Shown here piece after piece: positions 1 to 5,669 of a stretch of 7,098 nt of DNA. This stretch comes from Clostridia bacterium (lineage in GTDB: Bacteria; Bacillota; Clostridia; UMGS1810): positions 1 to 7,098 of the forward strand of contig JAFYUA010000225.1 of the NCBI GenBank assembly GCA_017549745.1, written 5' to 3'. Positions within the stretch are counted from its first letter, which is position 1. Every line of letters starts with the position of its first letter. The position numbers and the translations under genes were made by a program. A model generated the notes under the pieces. That model was not told the origin of the DNA. It worked only from the letters and a program-made list of their open reading frames with translations, and did no database searches.

Positions 1-23
1 AATTATTATGCATATTGTTTGTT

Positions 24-42
24 TAAAGAGACAGCCTCTTTA
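24..42 (-). terminator. Weak hairpin over the noc stop codon
   Basis: TAAAGAG (24-30) pairs with CTCTTTA (36-42) around the 5-nt loop ACAGC, giving a 7-bp stem that includes the noc stop codon. Read on the minus strand it is followed by AAACAAAC and not by a T run, so it does not meet the usual intrinsic terminator pattern. It may stabilise the 3' end of the noc mRNA or mean nothing. What lies beyond it is outside the window. Confidence 0.25.
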
Positions 43-897
43 TGCTTTGGGTATATGTATTATATATTCATAATATTCTTCAAATTCATTTTCTTCGGCA
101 TCGGCTTCGATGCCGTTTTTTTTCATCACATCAATGGCATGGCGCACAGTGTTCACAAAGATTCTCACATCTTTCAGGCATCTTTTTTCGGCAAACGATT
201 TGATGTCTGATTTTTTCTTTATCTTTGCATTTATCATTTCATCCACAAGCTCGTCGGTCTGCTGCACATTGAGGTTTTCGTCGGTGATGCGTTCAAGCGC
301 TTTGATTTGCTTGTCTTCGCTGTCAAGCCGCAGCAGAGCCCTTGCGTGCCTTTCGGTCAGTGCATTGTCTTTGACTATTTCTCTCACCACGGCAGGCAGC
401 TTCAGAAGCCGCACCTTGTTTGCCACCGATGACTGAGTTTTGCCAAGGTGCTTTGCAAGCTCCTCTTGAGTGAAGCCGTGGTTGCACAGTAGGTTTCTGT
501 AGGCTTCGGCTTCTTCCATAAAGCTCAGGTTTTCTCGCTGAATGTTTTCCACCAGTGCCACCACTGCACTGTCGTTGTCGCTCAAATTCACCACAATGGC
601 GGGGATTTTGAGCATGCCTGCCATGGAGCAGGCTCTCAGGCGGCGCTCTCCTGCAATGAGCTCATATTGCTCGCCGCGCAGCTTTCTCACCGTGATGGGC
701 TGAATCACTCCGTATTTGCGAATCGAGTCGGCAAGCTCCGAGATAGAATCTGCATCAAAGCTTCGCCGCGGCTGATAGGGATTTGCCACGATGGTGTGAA
801 TGGGTATCTGCACAATGCACCTCTCGGCTTCTTTCGCCTTGTATTCCTCGGTGTATGTTATGGGCAAAGCCGATTTGAACTTTGCTAAAAGGTCCAT
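40..897 (-). CDS. noc: Nucleoid occlusion protein Noc (ParB/Spo0J family)
   Basis: A 285-residue ParB-family CTP-binding DNA clamp. The ParB/Srx nucleotide-binding domain (about residues 25-125) carries the box GERRLRA (83-89) and ENIQREN (117-123). A helix-turn-helix follows (about 143-165) and an acidic C-terminus ends the protein. Noc rather than chromosomal ParB is favoured by KTQSSVANK and ERHARALL: Q, K and R stand where ParB usually has R, T and G, as I recall the specificity residues that switch parS to the Noc site. A fourth such position is K and uninformative. The N-terminus MDLLAKFKSAL could be the short amphipathic membrane-targeting helix known in Noc. No parA lies beside it. 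The start at 897 is chosen because GAGGAGG ends 9 nt upstream; the ATG at 915 lies inside that Shine-Dalgarno. Family certain; Noc over ParB is likely. Confidence 0.88.
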   Translation of the reverse strand: MDLLAKFKSALPITYTEEYKAKEAERCIVQIPIHTIVANPYQPRRSFDADSISELADSIRKYGVIQPITVRKLRGEQYELIAGERRLRACSMAGMLKIPAIVVNLSDNDSAVVALVENIQRENLSFMEEAEAYRNLLCNHGFTQEELAKHLGKTQSSVANKVRLLKLPAVVREIVKDNALTERHARALLRLDSEDKQIKALERITDENLNVQQTDELVDEMINAKIKKKSDIKSFAEKRCLKDVRIFVNTVRHAIDVMKKNGIEADAEENEFEEYYEYIIHIPKA

Positions 898-944
898 AAA
901 ATTTTTCCTCCTCATTAGTTTTTCTTAATTTACCTACCAACCAA

Positions 945-975
945 ATTATAGCATCTTCCACAAAAAAAGTGAAAC
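945..975 (-). promoter_or_regulatory. Putative noc promoter (extended -10)
   Basis: On the minus strand TATAAT (950-945) is preceded by TGC, a classic extended -10. The -35 region 17-18 bp upstream is poor (TTTCAC or TTCACT). This suits moderate housekeeping expression, with transcription starting near 938 and a leader of about 40 nt before the noc ATG. Confidence 0.6.
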
Positions 976-1098
976 AAATTCGTTCGTTCAAATAAGACAC
1001 TAAAGCTGATTTCCCGAGTCAAAATACAATTGCCCATGGCAGCTTTGCAATGTTATTTTTGATTTGTGTCAGCTTTTGCGATGAAAAGTATGGTCAAA

Positions 1099-1143
1099 TG
1101 AATAATTCACCTCGTTTTGCATAAATTCATGCATAAATATGCA
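1099..1143 (+). promoter_or_regulatory. Candidate ArgR/AhrC operator cluster (distal)
   Basis: TGAATAATTCA (1099-1109) is a perfect palindrome built from ARG-box half-sites but with a 1-bp spacer. TGCATAAATTCA (1118-1129) follows. TGCATAAATATGCA (1130-1143) has perfect 5-bp arms with the 4-bp spacer typical of ARG boxes (TGAAT-4-ATTCA), differing by C for A at the third arm position. The stretch 1128-1145 matches 15 of 18 positions of the Bacillus AhrC consensus as I recall it. The sites lie about 80-125 bp upstream of the -35 of the amino acid transporter operon. Regulator identity is inferred. Confidence 0.42.
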
Positions 1144-1211
1144 AAAATAATGGCAAATAGCCGAATTGCGTGCGTCAAATATGGTAATAATGCAAAAAAA
1201 TACAAAAATTA

Positions 1212-1220
1212 TGCATAAAT
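1212..1220 (+). promoter_or_regulatory. Third copy of the TGCATAAAT motif, next to -35
   Basis: An exact copy of TGCATAAAT, also present at 1118-1126 and 1130-1138, ends 3 bp before the TTGACA box at 1224. The ten bases ATGCATAAAT recur 82 bp apart (1129 and 1211), near a whole number of helical turns. A protein bound here would overlap RNA polymerase. Confidence 0.4.
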
Positions 1221-1223
1221 GGG

Positions 1224-1252
1224 TTGACAGAGAAATAATAATGTGATAAACT
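1224..1252 (+). promoter_or_regulatory. SigA promoter of the amino acid transporter operon
   Basis: TTGACA (1224-1229), a 17-bp spacer, then TAAACT (1247-1252), with TGA just before it (1244-1246) as an extended -10. Transcription would start near 1259, leaving a leader of about 65 nt. The rest of the 916-1324 gap is AT-rich and holds only the noc promoter and the operator-like repeats described separately. Confidence 0.75.
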
Positions 1253-1324
1253 TATCTCCATCAACAGGGGAGTCGCTTTTTTACATAGCTCTCCACACAA
1301 AAATATTTCAGGAGGAATTCTAAA

Positions 1325-2077
1325 ATGAACAAATTTATCAAACTTTCATCCATCGTCCTTGCTCTTGTAATGAGCGTTTGCGTTTTTGCAGGCTGCTCTT
1401 CCAATGAAGCAGAAAAATCAAATGTACTCACCATGGCTACAAGCGCAGACTTCCCACCGTATGAATACTACGAAAATGATGAAATCGTAGGTATTGATAT
1501 CGACATCATGAACGCAGTATGCGAAAAAATCGGCATGGAACTCGAACCCCAGGATATGAGCTTTGACTCAGTTATCGGTGCTGCACAGACTGGCAAAACC
1601 GATATCGCTATGAGTGGTATCACAATCACAGAAGACAGAAAGAACATGGTTGACTTCACAATTCCTTACACATCAACTGCTCAGTCAATCATCGTAGTTG
1701 CCGGCGGCGAAATCAGTGCAAAAGCTGACCTCGAAGGCAAAAAAATCGGTGTTCAGATCAACACAACAGGTGACACACAGGTTACTGAAGAATTCGGCGA
1801 CGATGCTGTAGACCGTTTCCAGAACGGCGCTCTTGCAGTAGAAAGTCTTAAAAACGGTAAAGTTGACTGTGTAGTTATCGACGGCGAAGTTGCAAAAGCA
1901 CTTGTTGATGCGAACGAAGGTCTTGAAATCATTGCTGATGCATACTCAATCGAAGAATATGCTATCGCTCTCAAAAAAGGCAACACAGAACTTCTTGATA
2001 AAATCAACGCTGCTCTCGAACAGCTTCTTGAAGACGGAACAATCGACACAATTATGGATAAATATATTGAAGAATAA
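1325..2077 (+). CDS. Polar amino acid ABC transporter substrate-binding lipoprotein
   Basis: A 250-residue family 3 extracellular solute-binding protein that captures an amino acid outside the membrane and delivers it to the permease encoded next. A lysine-containing, hydrophobic signal peptide ends in the lipobox FAGC, with C24 as the lipidated cysteine. The mature protein has the family opening ATSADFPPYEY (38-48) and the signature GIDID (57-61). Expected ligand contacts are S97-T100, R105 (carboxylate), T148 and D186 (amino group). Length is normal for the family. AGGAGG (1310-1315) sits 9 nt before the ATG. Third positions favour C (AAC, ATC, GAC), as in highly expressed genes, unlike the more AT-rich permease. 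Specificity cannot be read directly; the upstream ARG-box-like sites and the YqiXYZ/Art-like gene order suggest arginine or another basic amino acid. Glutamine or cystine remain possible. Confidence 0.93.
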   Translation: MNKFIKLSSIVLALVMSVCVFAGCSSNEAEKSNVLTMATSADFPPYEYYENDEIVGIDIDIMNAVCEKIGMELEPQDMSFDSVIGAAQTGKTDIAMSGITITEDRKNMVDFTIPYTSTAQSIIVVAGGEISAKADLEGKKIGVQINTTGDTQVTEEFGDDAVDRFQNGALAVESLKNGKVDCVVIDGEVAKALVDANEGLEIIADAYSIEEYAIALKKGNTELLDKINAALEQLLEDGTIDTIMDKYIEE

Positions 2078-2106
2078 TTCAGTATAAATTCTGTTATAAA
2101 GCTTAT

Positions 2107-2136
2107 AAAAGAGGTAGGATTCTATCTACCTCTTTT
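2107..2136 (+). terminator. Intra-operon terminator/attenuating hairpin
   Basis: AAAAGAGGTAG (2107-2117) pairs perfectly with CTACCTCTTTT (2126-2136) across an 8-nt loop. The 3' arm supplies four U residues before G2137, so termination would be partial. It lies between the binding-protein and permease genes and should make binding-protein mRNA more abundant than transporter mRNA, either by early termination or by shielding the upstream transcript from 3' exonucleases. Confidence 0.72.
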
Positions 2137-2173
2137 GTGATGTATATTCTAACTTTGAAAGGAATCGGCTAAC

Positions 2174-2887
2174 ATGACATTTAAGGAAAGATTTTTTCTT
2201 AATTTCATAAAAGATTCTCGTTGGCATTATCTTACCGACGGCCTTCTTGTAACCCTTGAGGTCACATTTTTCGCAGTGCTTCTCGGCATTTTGATAGGCG
2301 TTATAGTTGCCGCGGTGCGCTCTACACATGATAAACTTATTGGAAACACAAAGTCAAAGCTTTCAAAATTTATGCTTAAGTTTTTCAATTCTATTGCCAA
2401 TGTTTATCTGACAGTAATCAGAGGTACACCTGTTACTGTTCAACTTATGATTGCATACTACATAATCTTTGTTACTTCAAACAATAAAATTCTGGTTGCG
2501 GTACTTGCATTTGGTATCAACTCAGGTGCCTATGTTGCAGAAATCGTGCGTTCGGGCATTATGAGTATTGATGAAGGACAGTTTGAAGCAGGAAGAAGTC
2601 TTGGTTTTAACTATGTGCAGACAATGTTTTACATCGTTTTGCCACAGGCTTTTAAAAATGTGCTTCCTGCCCTTGCAAATGAATTTATAGTTCTTCTTAA
2701 AGAAACCTCTGTCAGCGGTTATGTTGCTCTTCAGGACCTTACAAGAGGTGGAGATATTATCCGCGGAAGAACCTATGATGCATTCTTCCCGCTCCTTGCA
2801 GTAGCAGGAATTTATCTTGTAATGGTAATGGGCTTTACTAAGCTTGTATCCCTTCTTGAAAGGAGGTTGCGTAAGAGTGAGCGTTGA
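2174..2887 (+). CDS. Polar amino acid ABC transporter permease (HisM/GlnP family)
   Basis: A 237-residue inner-membrane permease forming the translocation channel for the binding protein upstream. The family motif IRGTPVTVQL (82-91) is present, and the cytoplasmic EAA loop reads EAGRSLGFNY (138-147), which docks onto the ATPase. Hydrophobic segments lie around 25-48, 88-100, 105-124, 160-176 and 203-225, matching the roughly five-helix pattern of this family. It probably acts as a homodimer, since no second permease gene is present. GAAAGGA (2157-2163) lies 10 nt before the ATG. The gene follows the intra-operon hairpin with no obvious promoter of its own, so it depends on readthrough. Its last 11 nt overlap the ATPase gene. 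Substrate is unknown beyond polar or basic amino acids. Confidence 0.92.
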   Translation: MTFKERFFLNFIKDSRWHYLTDGLLVTLEVTFFAVLLGILIGVIVAAVRSTHDKLIGNTKSKLSKFMLKFFNSIANVYLTVIRGTPVTVQLMIAYYIIFVTSNNKILVAVLAFGINSGAYVAEIVRSGIMSIDEGQFEAGRSLGFNYVQTMFYIVLPQAFKNVLPALANEFIVLLKETSVSGYVALQDLTRGGDIIRGRTYDAFFPLLAVAGIYLVMVMGFTKLVSLLERRLRKSER

Positions 2888-3620
2888 TTTTTTAATTGAA
2901 ACTAAAAATTTATGCAAACACTATAACAAGGGCGTAATAAAAGCACTCGATGATGTATCGGCAGGTATACAAAAAGGCGAGGTTGTTGTAATTATAGGAC
3001 CTTCAGGCAGCGGAAAATCAACATTCTTGCGTTCCCTTAACCTTCTTGAAATGCCTACATCGGGCAGTATAGTTTTTGAAGGCCATGAAATAACAGACCC
3101 TAAAGTAAACATAAACATTCACCGTCAGAAGATGGGCATGGTGTTTCAGCAGTTCAACCTTTTCCCGCACATGACCGTTCTTGGCAATATGACACTTGCA
3201 CCGATGAAGCTTTTAAAAATGAGCAAAGAAGATGCCGAGAAAAAAGCACTCGCCCTTCTTGAAAGAGTAGGCCTTGCTGGCCGTGCATCGGCATATCCTT
3301 CTCAGCTTTCGGGCGGTCAGAAGCAGCGTGTGGCAATAGTGCGCGCTCTTTGCATGAACCCCGATGTTATGCTCTTCGACGAGCCCACCTCAGCTCTTGA
3401 CCCCGAGATGGTAGGCGAGGTGCTCGATGTTATGAAAAATCTTGCCAAAGAGGGCATGACAATGGCAGTGGTAACTCACGAAATGGGCTTTGCCCGCGAG
3501 GTTGCCGACCGCGTCATCTTCATGGCAGACGGCAAAATTGAGGAAGAAGGCACCCCCGAGGAGATTTTCACCAATCCTCGCAATCCAAGAACACAGCAGT
3601 TCTTGCAAAGTATATTATAA
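2877..3620 (+). CDS. Polar amino acid ABC transporter ATP-binding protein (GlnQ/ArtM type)
   Basis: A 247-residue ATPase that powers the importer. All canonical motifs are intact: Walker A GPSGSGKST (41-49), Q-loop in VFQQFNLF, signature LSGGQKQR (144-151), Walker B VMLFDEP (164-170), D-loop SALD and the switch histidine in VVTHEMGFA (H201). I choose the GTG at 2877 because AAAGGAGG (2859-2866) sits 10 nt upstream and the resulting N-terminus, SVDFLIETKNLCKHY, fits family length. An upstream in-frame TTG at 2844 would place this Shine-Dalgarno inside the gene and add 11 residues. The start lies inside the end of the permease gene (11-nt overlap), pointing to coupled translation. The 3' half is visibly richer in GC at third positions than the 5' half; the reason is unclear. 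Confidence 0.93.
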   Translation: MSVDFLIETKNLCKHYNKGVIKALDDVSAGIQKGEVVVIIGPSGSGKSTFLRSLNLLEMPTSGSIVFEGHEITDPKVNINIHRQKMGMVFQQFNLFPHMTVLGNMTLAPMKLLKMSKEDAEKKALALLERVGLAGRASAYPSQLSGGQKQRVAIVRALCMNPDVMLFDEPTSALDPEMVGEVLDVMKNLAKEGMTMAVVTHEMGFAREVADRVIFMADGKIEEEGTPEEIFTNPRNPRTQQFLQSIL

Positions 3621-3623
3621 ATG

Positions 3624-3656
3624 AAAAAGCAGATTGGATTAGCCAATCTGCTTTTT
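3624..3656. terminator. Bidirectional terminator between convergent genes
   Basis: AAAAAGCAGATTGG (3624-3637) and CCAATCTGCTTTTT (3643-3656) form a perfect 14-bp stem with the 5-nt loop ATTAG. A-tract and T-tract flanks make it work in both directions. It ends the transporter operon on the plus strand and the rluB operon on the minus strand, whose stop codon starts only 3 nt away at 3659. Confidence 0.9.
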
Positions 3657-3658
3657 GT

Positions 3659-4048
3659 TTACTCGCAATGTCCCGATGTGAAATATCCGTCAAGACAAAG
3701 AAAATATTTATAATTCTTATCTGGCTTGCAATCTTCGGGCAGCTCATAGTCTGCCTTGAACCTGAGCGATGTTGCAAGCCTTTCGTCGAGAGAGTCTGCA
3801 CACACATATCTTACCCCTCCAAGGTCAAGCATGTTAAGAAGTGCCTTGCCTATGCCAAACTCCATGTTAAACATTTTGTATTCTTCTTTCATGGCAATGC
3901 CCTCGAGCACTGCATAACCGCCATTTATGCTCACAGCCCCCGCCCCGAGCACCTCGCCCGAGTCGCTTGCAGCCATTGCCACGCTCGATGACGGGAAGCC
4001 AAAGAGCTCATACACGCTTGCGTCTTGAGTTTTTAATATTTCTATCAT
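3659..4048 (-). CDS. Small GNAT-like acetyltransferase-fold protein, function unknown
   Basis: A 129-residue protein whose pattern resembles a compact GNAT domain: two central strands around SSVAMAASDSGEVLGAGAV, a third strand at YAVLEGIAM, then FGIGKALLNML, which fits the acetyl-CoA pyrophosphate loop and following helix, and a late RFKADYEL like the usual 'GF.' element. The R/Q that normally opens the [RQ]xxGxG loop is missing (MEFGIG), so catalysis is uncertain. The substrate is unknown. The ATG at 4048 overlaps the TGA of the pseudouridine synthase gene (ATGA, 4045-4048), a tight sign of translational coupling. A longer frame opening at 4117 would run 70 nt into that gene and is rejected. 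The gene ends at the bidirectional terminator. GNAT assignment is tentative; that it is a real gene is likely. Confidence 0.62.
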   Translation of the reverse strand: MIEILKTQDASVYELFGFPSSSVAMAASDSGEVLGAGAVSINGGYAVLEGIAMKEEYKMFNMEFGIGKALLNMLDLGGVRYVCADSLDERLATSLRFKADYELPEDCKPDKNYKYFLCLDGYFTSGHCE

Positions 4049-4782
4049 TTTTTTGTGCCCTCGCTTTGTGCATTTTTGAGTATCAGATTTATTTCGGCAG
4101 GTGACAGGTGCCTCCATTTGCCAATGGGCAGGTTGCCAAGGGTCAGTCCGCCCTCAAATATGCGGCGAAGACCAAGCACCTTGAAGCCCACCGCGCTGCA
4201 CATCTTTCTCACCTGACGGTTTCTTCCCTCGTGGATTGTGATGGTGAGCACTGCGCTGCCTTTGCCCGCTTCTGCCACATCCACCTTTGCAGGAGCAGTC
4301 CTTCGGCCGTCGATTACCACGCCGCCCTCAAGCAACCTTATGGCGTTTGCCTTTGCCTTTCCTGTCACGAGCACTTCATAGGTCTTGTCAAGCTTGTGCT
4401 TGGGGTGAGTGACCTTGTAGGTGAAGTCGCCGTCATTGGAGAGCAAAAGAAGCCCCTCGGTGTTAAAATCGAGCCTGCCCACAGGGTACACCCTCGCATT
4501 GACATCACCGAGCAAATCCATGACGGTGGGTCTGCCCTGTTCGTCACTCACAGTGGTCACATAGCCCACGGGTTTGTTGAGCATGATATACATTTTCTTG
4601 CCCTCAGGCTTCACAGGTGCTCCGTCAACGCACACCTCGTCACTCTCTGTCACCTTGGTGCCAAGCTCTGTTATCTTTTGCCCGTTCACAGTGACTCTGC
4701 CATCGGTTATTATCTGTTCGGCGGCTCTTCGCGATGCTACTCCCGAGAGCGCCAGATATTTTTGGAGTCTCATTTCTTCCAT
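4045..4782 (-). CDS. rluB: RluB/RsuA-family rRNA pseudouridine synthase
   Basis: A 245-residue enzyme that converts a uridine of rRNA to pseudouridine. An N-terminal S4 RNA-binding domain covers about 3-50 (MRLQKYLALSGVASRR, then GRVTVNG). The catalytic domain has LNKPVGY (68-74), the active-site motif GRLDFNTEGLLLL with nucleophile D105, and the C-terminal EGRNRQVRKM (185-194). Length and S4 fusion fit RluB of Bacillota, which modifies helix 90-92 region 23S rRNA near U2605 (E. coli numbering); RsuA or RluF-like targets cannot be excluded from sequence alone. GAGGT lies 7 nt before the ATG at 4782; an internal ATG at 4773 is a weaker choice. Co-transcribed with the GNAT-like gene, which starts on its stop codon. 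Confidence 0.88.
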   Translation of the reverse strand: MEEMRLQKYLALSGVASRRAAEQIITDGRVTVNGQKITELGTKVTESDEVCVDGAPVKPEGKKMYIMLNKPVGYVTTVSDEQGRPTVMDLLGDVNARVYPVGRLDFNTEGLLLLSNDGDFTYKVTHPKHKLDKTYEVLVTGKAKANAIRLLEGGVVIDGRRTAPAKVDVAEAGKGSAVLTITIHEGRNRQVRKMCSAVGFKVLGLRRIFEGGLTLGNLPIGKWRHLSPAEINLILKNAQSEGTKK

Positions 4783-4824
4783 TGAAATTACCTCTATTTT
4801 ATATAATTGACTAACACTGCGATT

Positions 4825-4853
4825 ATTCTATCACATTTTTTTGCGATTTACAA
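4825..4853 (-). promoter_or_regulatory. rluB operon promoter
   Basis: On the minus strand TTGTAA (4853-4848), a 17-bp spacer and TAGAAT (4830-4825), with TGA before the -10 as an extended element. Transcription should start near 4818, about 36 nt before the rluB ATG. Confidence 0.68.
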
Positions 4854-4862
4854 CTTTAATTA

Positions 4863-4891
4863 TTGCATATTGTTACTTTATTTGATATAAT
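4863..4891 (+). promoter_or_regulatory. Promoter of the DUF1292 gene
   Basis: TTGCAT (4863-4868), a 17-bp spacer and a perfect TATAAT (4886-4891) preceded by TGA, an extended -10. Its -35 lies 9 bp from the -35 of the divergent rluB promoter. The start would be near 4898, giving a leader of about 28 nt. Confidence 0.75.
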
Positions 4892-4926
4892 TATAAAAAC
4901 ACTTACAATTTTTAAGGAGAATTACC

Positions 4927-5220
4927 ATGAGCGAACAAAACTACAATCCCAATGAAGAAATCGACACCATCTTTCTTGATTTTGAAGGCGGCGAAGAATG
5001 TGAATGTGCGCCTGTGTGCATTTTTGAAGCGGGCGACAATGAATACATTGCCCTCATTCCAGTAGATGCCGAGGAAGGCGAAGAAGAAGTATATATCTAT
5101 CGTTTTTCTGAAGCAGACAATGGCGATTCTGTGATTGAAAACATCGAAGATGACGACGAATATGATGCAGCAGCCGATGCTTTTGACGCATGGGTTGATG
5201 CTCAGAGCGAAGAAGAATAA
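4927..5220 (+). CDS. DUF1292 small acidic protein
   Basis: A 97-residue, strongly acidic protein. The pattern matches DUF1292 (YrzB-like proteins of Bacillota): an opening IDTIFLDFEGGEE, the central strand pair CIFEAGDNEYIALIPVD, an EEEVYIYRF strand, and the closing IEDDDEYDAAADAF helix. The role is unknown. In many Bacillota the family sits next to ruvX/yqgF, which is not seen here. AAGGAG (4913-4918) lies 8 nt before the ATG. No terminator follows; the rpsF promoter begins 9 nt after the stop codon, so some transcripts probably run on into the rpsF operon. Confidence 0.85.
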   Translation: MSEQNYNPNEEIDTIFLDFEGGEECECAPVCIFEAGDNEYIALIPVDAEEGEEEVYIYRFSEADNGDSVIENIEDDDEYDAAADAFDAWVDAQSEEE

Positions 5221-5228
5221 AAAAACAC

Positions 5229-5257
5229 TTGACAAATATTTCTTGATGTATTATAAT
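5229..5257 (+). promoter_or_regulatory. Consensus SigA promoter of rpsF-ssb-rpsR
   Basis: A full consensus TTGACA (5229-5234), 17-bp spacer, TATAAT (5252-5257). This is the strongest promoter in the window, as expected for ribosomal protein genes. Transcription should start near 5264. Confidence 0.92.
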
Positions 5258-5263
5258 GATAAG

Positions 5264-5358
5264 GCTGATTTTAAGGTCGATTTGTCAGCAGCCTTGATTT
5301 TTCAAGGCTCCTTGCTCCCATCATAGGGGGCCATAGTCCACAAGGAGGTGAAAACATT
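5264..5358 (+). promoter_or_regulatory. Structured rpsF leader, probable S6:S18 autoregulatory RNA
   Basis: Two hairpins can be drawn. First, AGCCTTGA (5290-5297) with TCAAGGCT (5302-5309), tetraloop TTTT. Second, CTCCTTG (5308-5314) with CAAGGAG (5341-5347), stacked on CTCCC (5315-5319) with GGGGG (5326-5330), loop ATCATA. The second leaves a 10-nt 3' bulge (5331-5340) and buries the rpsF Shine-Dalgarno. A hairpin with a large 3' bulge closing over the ribosome site is what is known for rpsF leaders bound by the S6:S18 complex as a mimic of its 16S rRNA site. The conserved CCG I recall for that bulge is not obvious here (CCATAGTCCA), so identity is likely but not proven. Confidence 0.6.
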
Positions 5359-5649
5359 ATGACAAATGTTATCAACAATTACGAAACTATTTTTGTTATC
5401 GATGCGTCTCTTCCCGAAGAGCAGATCACAGCTATCTCTGACAAGTTCAAAGCTATGATCGAAGCTAACGGCACTGTAGAGTCTGTTGATGTATGGGGCA
5501 AAAGACGTCTTGCTTACCCTATTAACTACAAAACAGAAGGTTATTATGTTTTGGTTAATTTCGCAAGCCAGGCAGAATTTGTCGCAGAGCTCGAGCGTGT
5601 TTATAACATCACCGATGGTTTGCTCAGAACAATCGTAATCAGAAAGTAA
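5359..5649 (+). CDS. rpsF: 30S ribosomal protein S6
   Basis: A 96-residue S6 protein of normal length with the family pattern YETIFVIDASLPEEQ near the start, VWGKRRLAYPINYKTEGYY in the middle and LLRTIVIRK at the end. It binds S18 and the central domain of 16S rRNA in the platform of the small subunit. AAGGAGG (5342-5348) lies 10 nt before the ATG and is part of the leader hairpin. First gene of the operon with ssb (20-nt gap) and rpsR, the standard order in bacteria. Confidence 0.98.
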   Translation: MTNVINNYETIFVIDASLPEEQITAISDKFKAMIEANGTVESVDVWGKRRLAYPINYKTEGYYVLVNFASQAEFVAELERVYNITDGLLRTIVIRK

Positions 5650-5669
5650 TTTCGAGAGGTGATTAAGTT

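Noticed and set aside
898..915. Upstream ATG giving a 6-residue longer Noc
   Set aside because: This ATG overlaps the GAGGAGG that positions the start at 897 and has no ribosome site of its own.
1267..1296. GGGGAG / CTCTCC hairpin in the leader of the binding-protein gene
   Set aside because: Six pairs including a wobble around a long AT-rich loop; too weak to call a regulatory element.
2522..2917. 131-codon open frame opposite the permease
   Set aside because: Antisense to a well-supported permease and ATPase start; no ribosome site or family pattern.
4049..4117. Longer start for the GNAT-like gene
   Set aside because: It would add 23 residues inside rluB with no similarity to the domain; the ATGA overlap start is far more natural.
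4108..4785. 225-codon open frame opposite rluB
   Set aside because: It is the antisense of a clear pseudouridine synthase; length results from GC-rich third positions on the coding strand.
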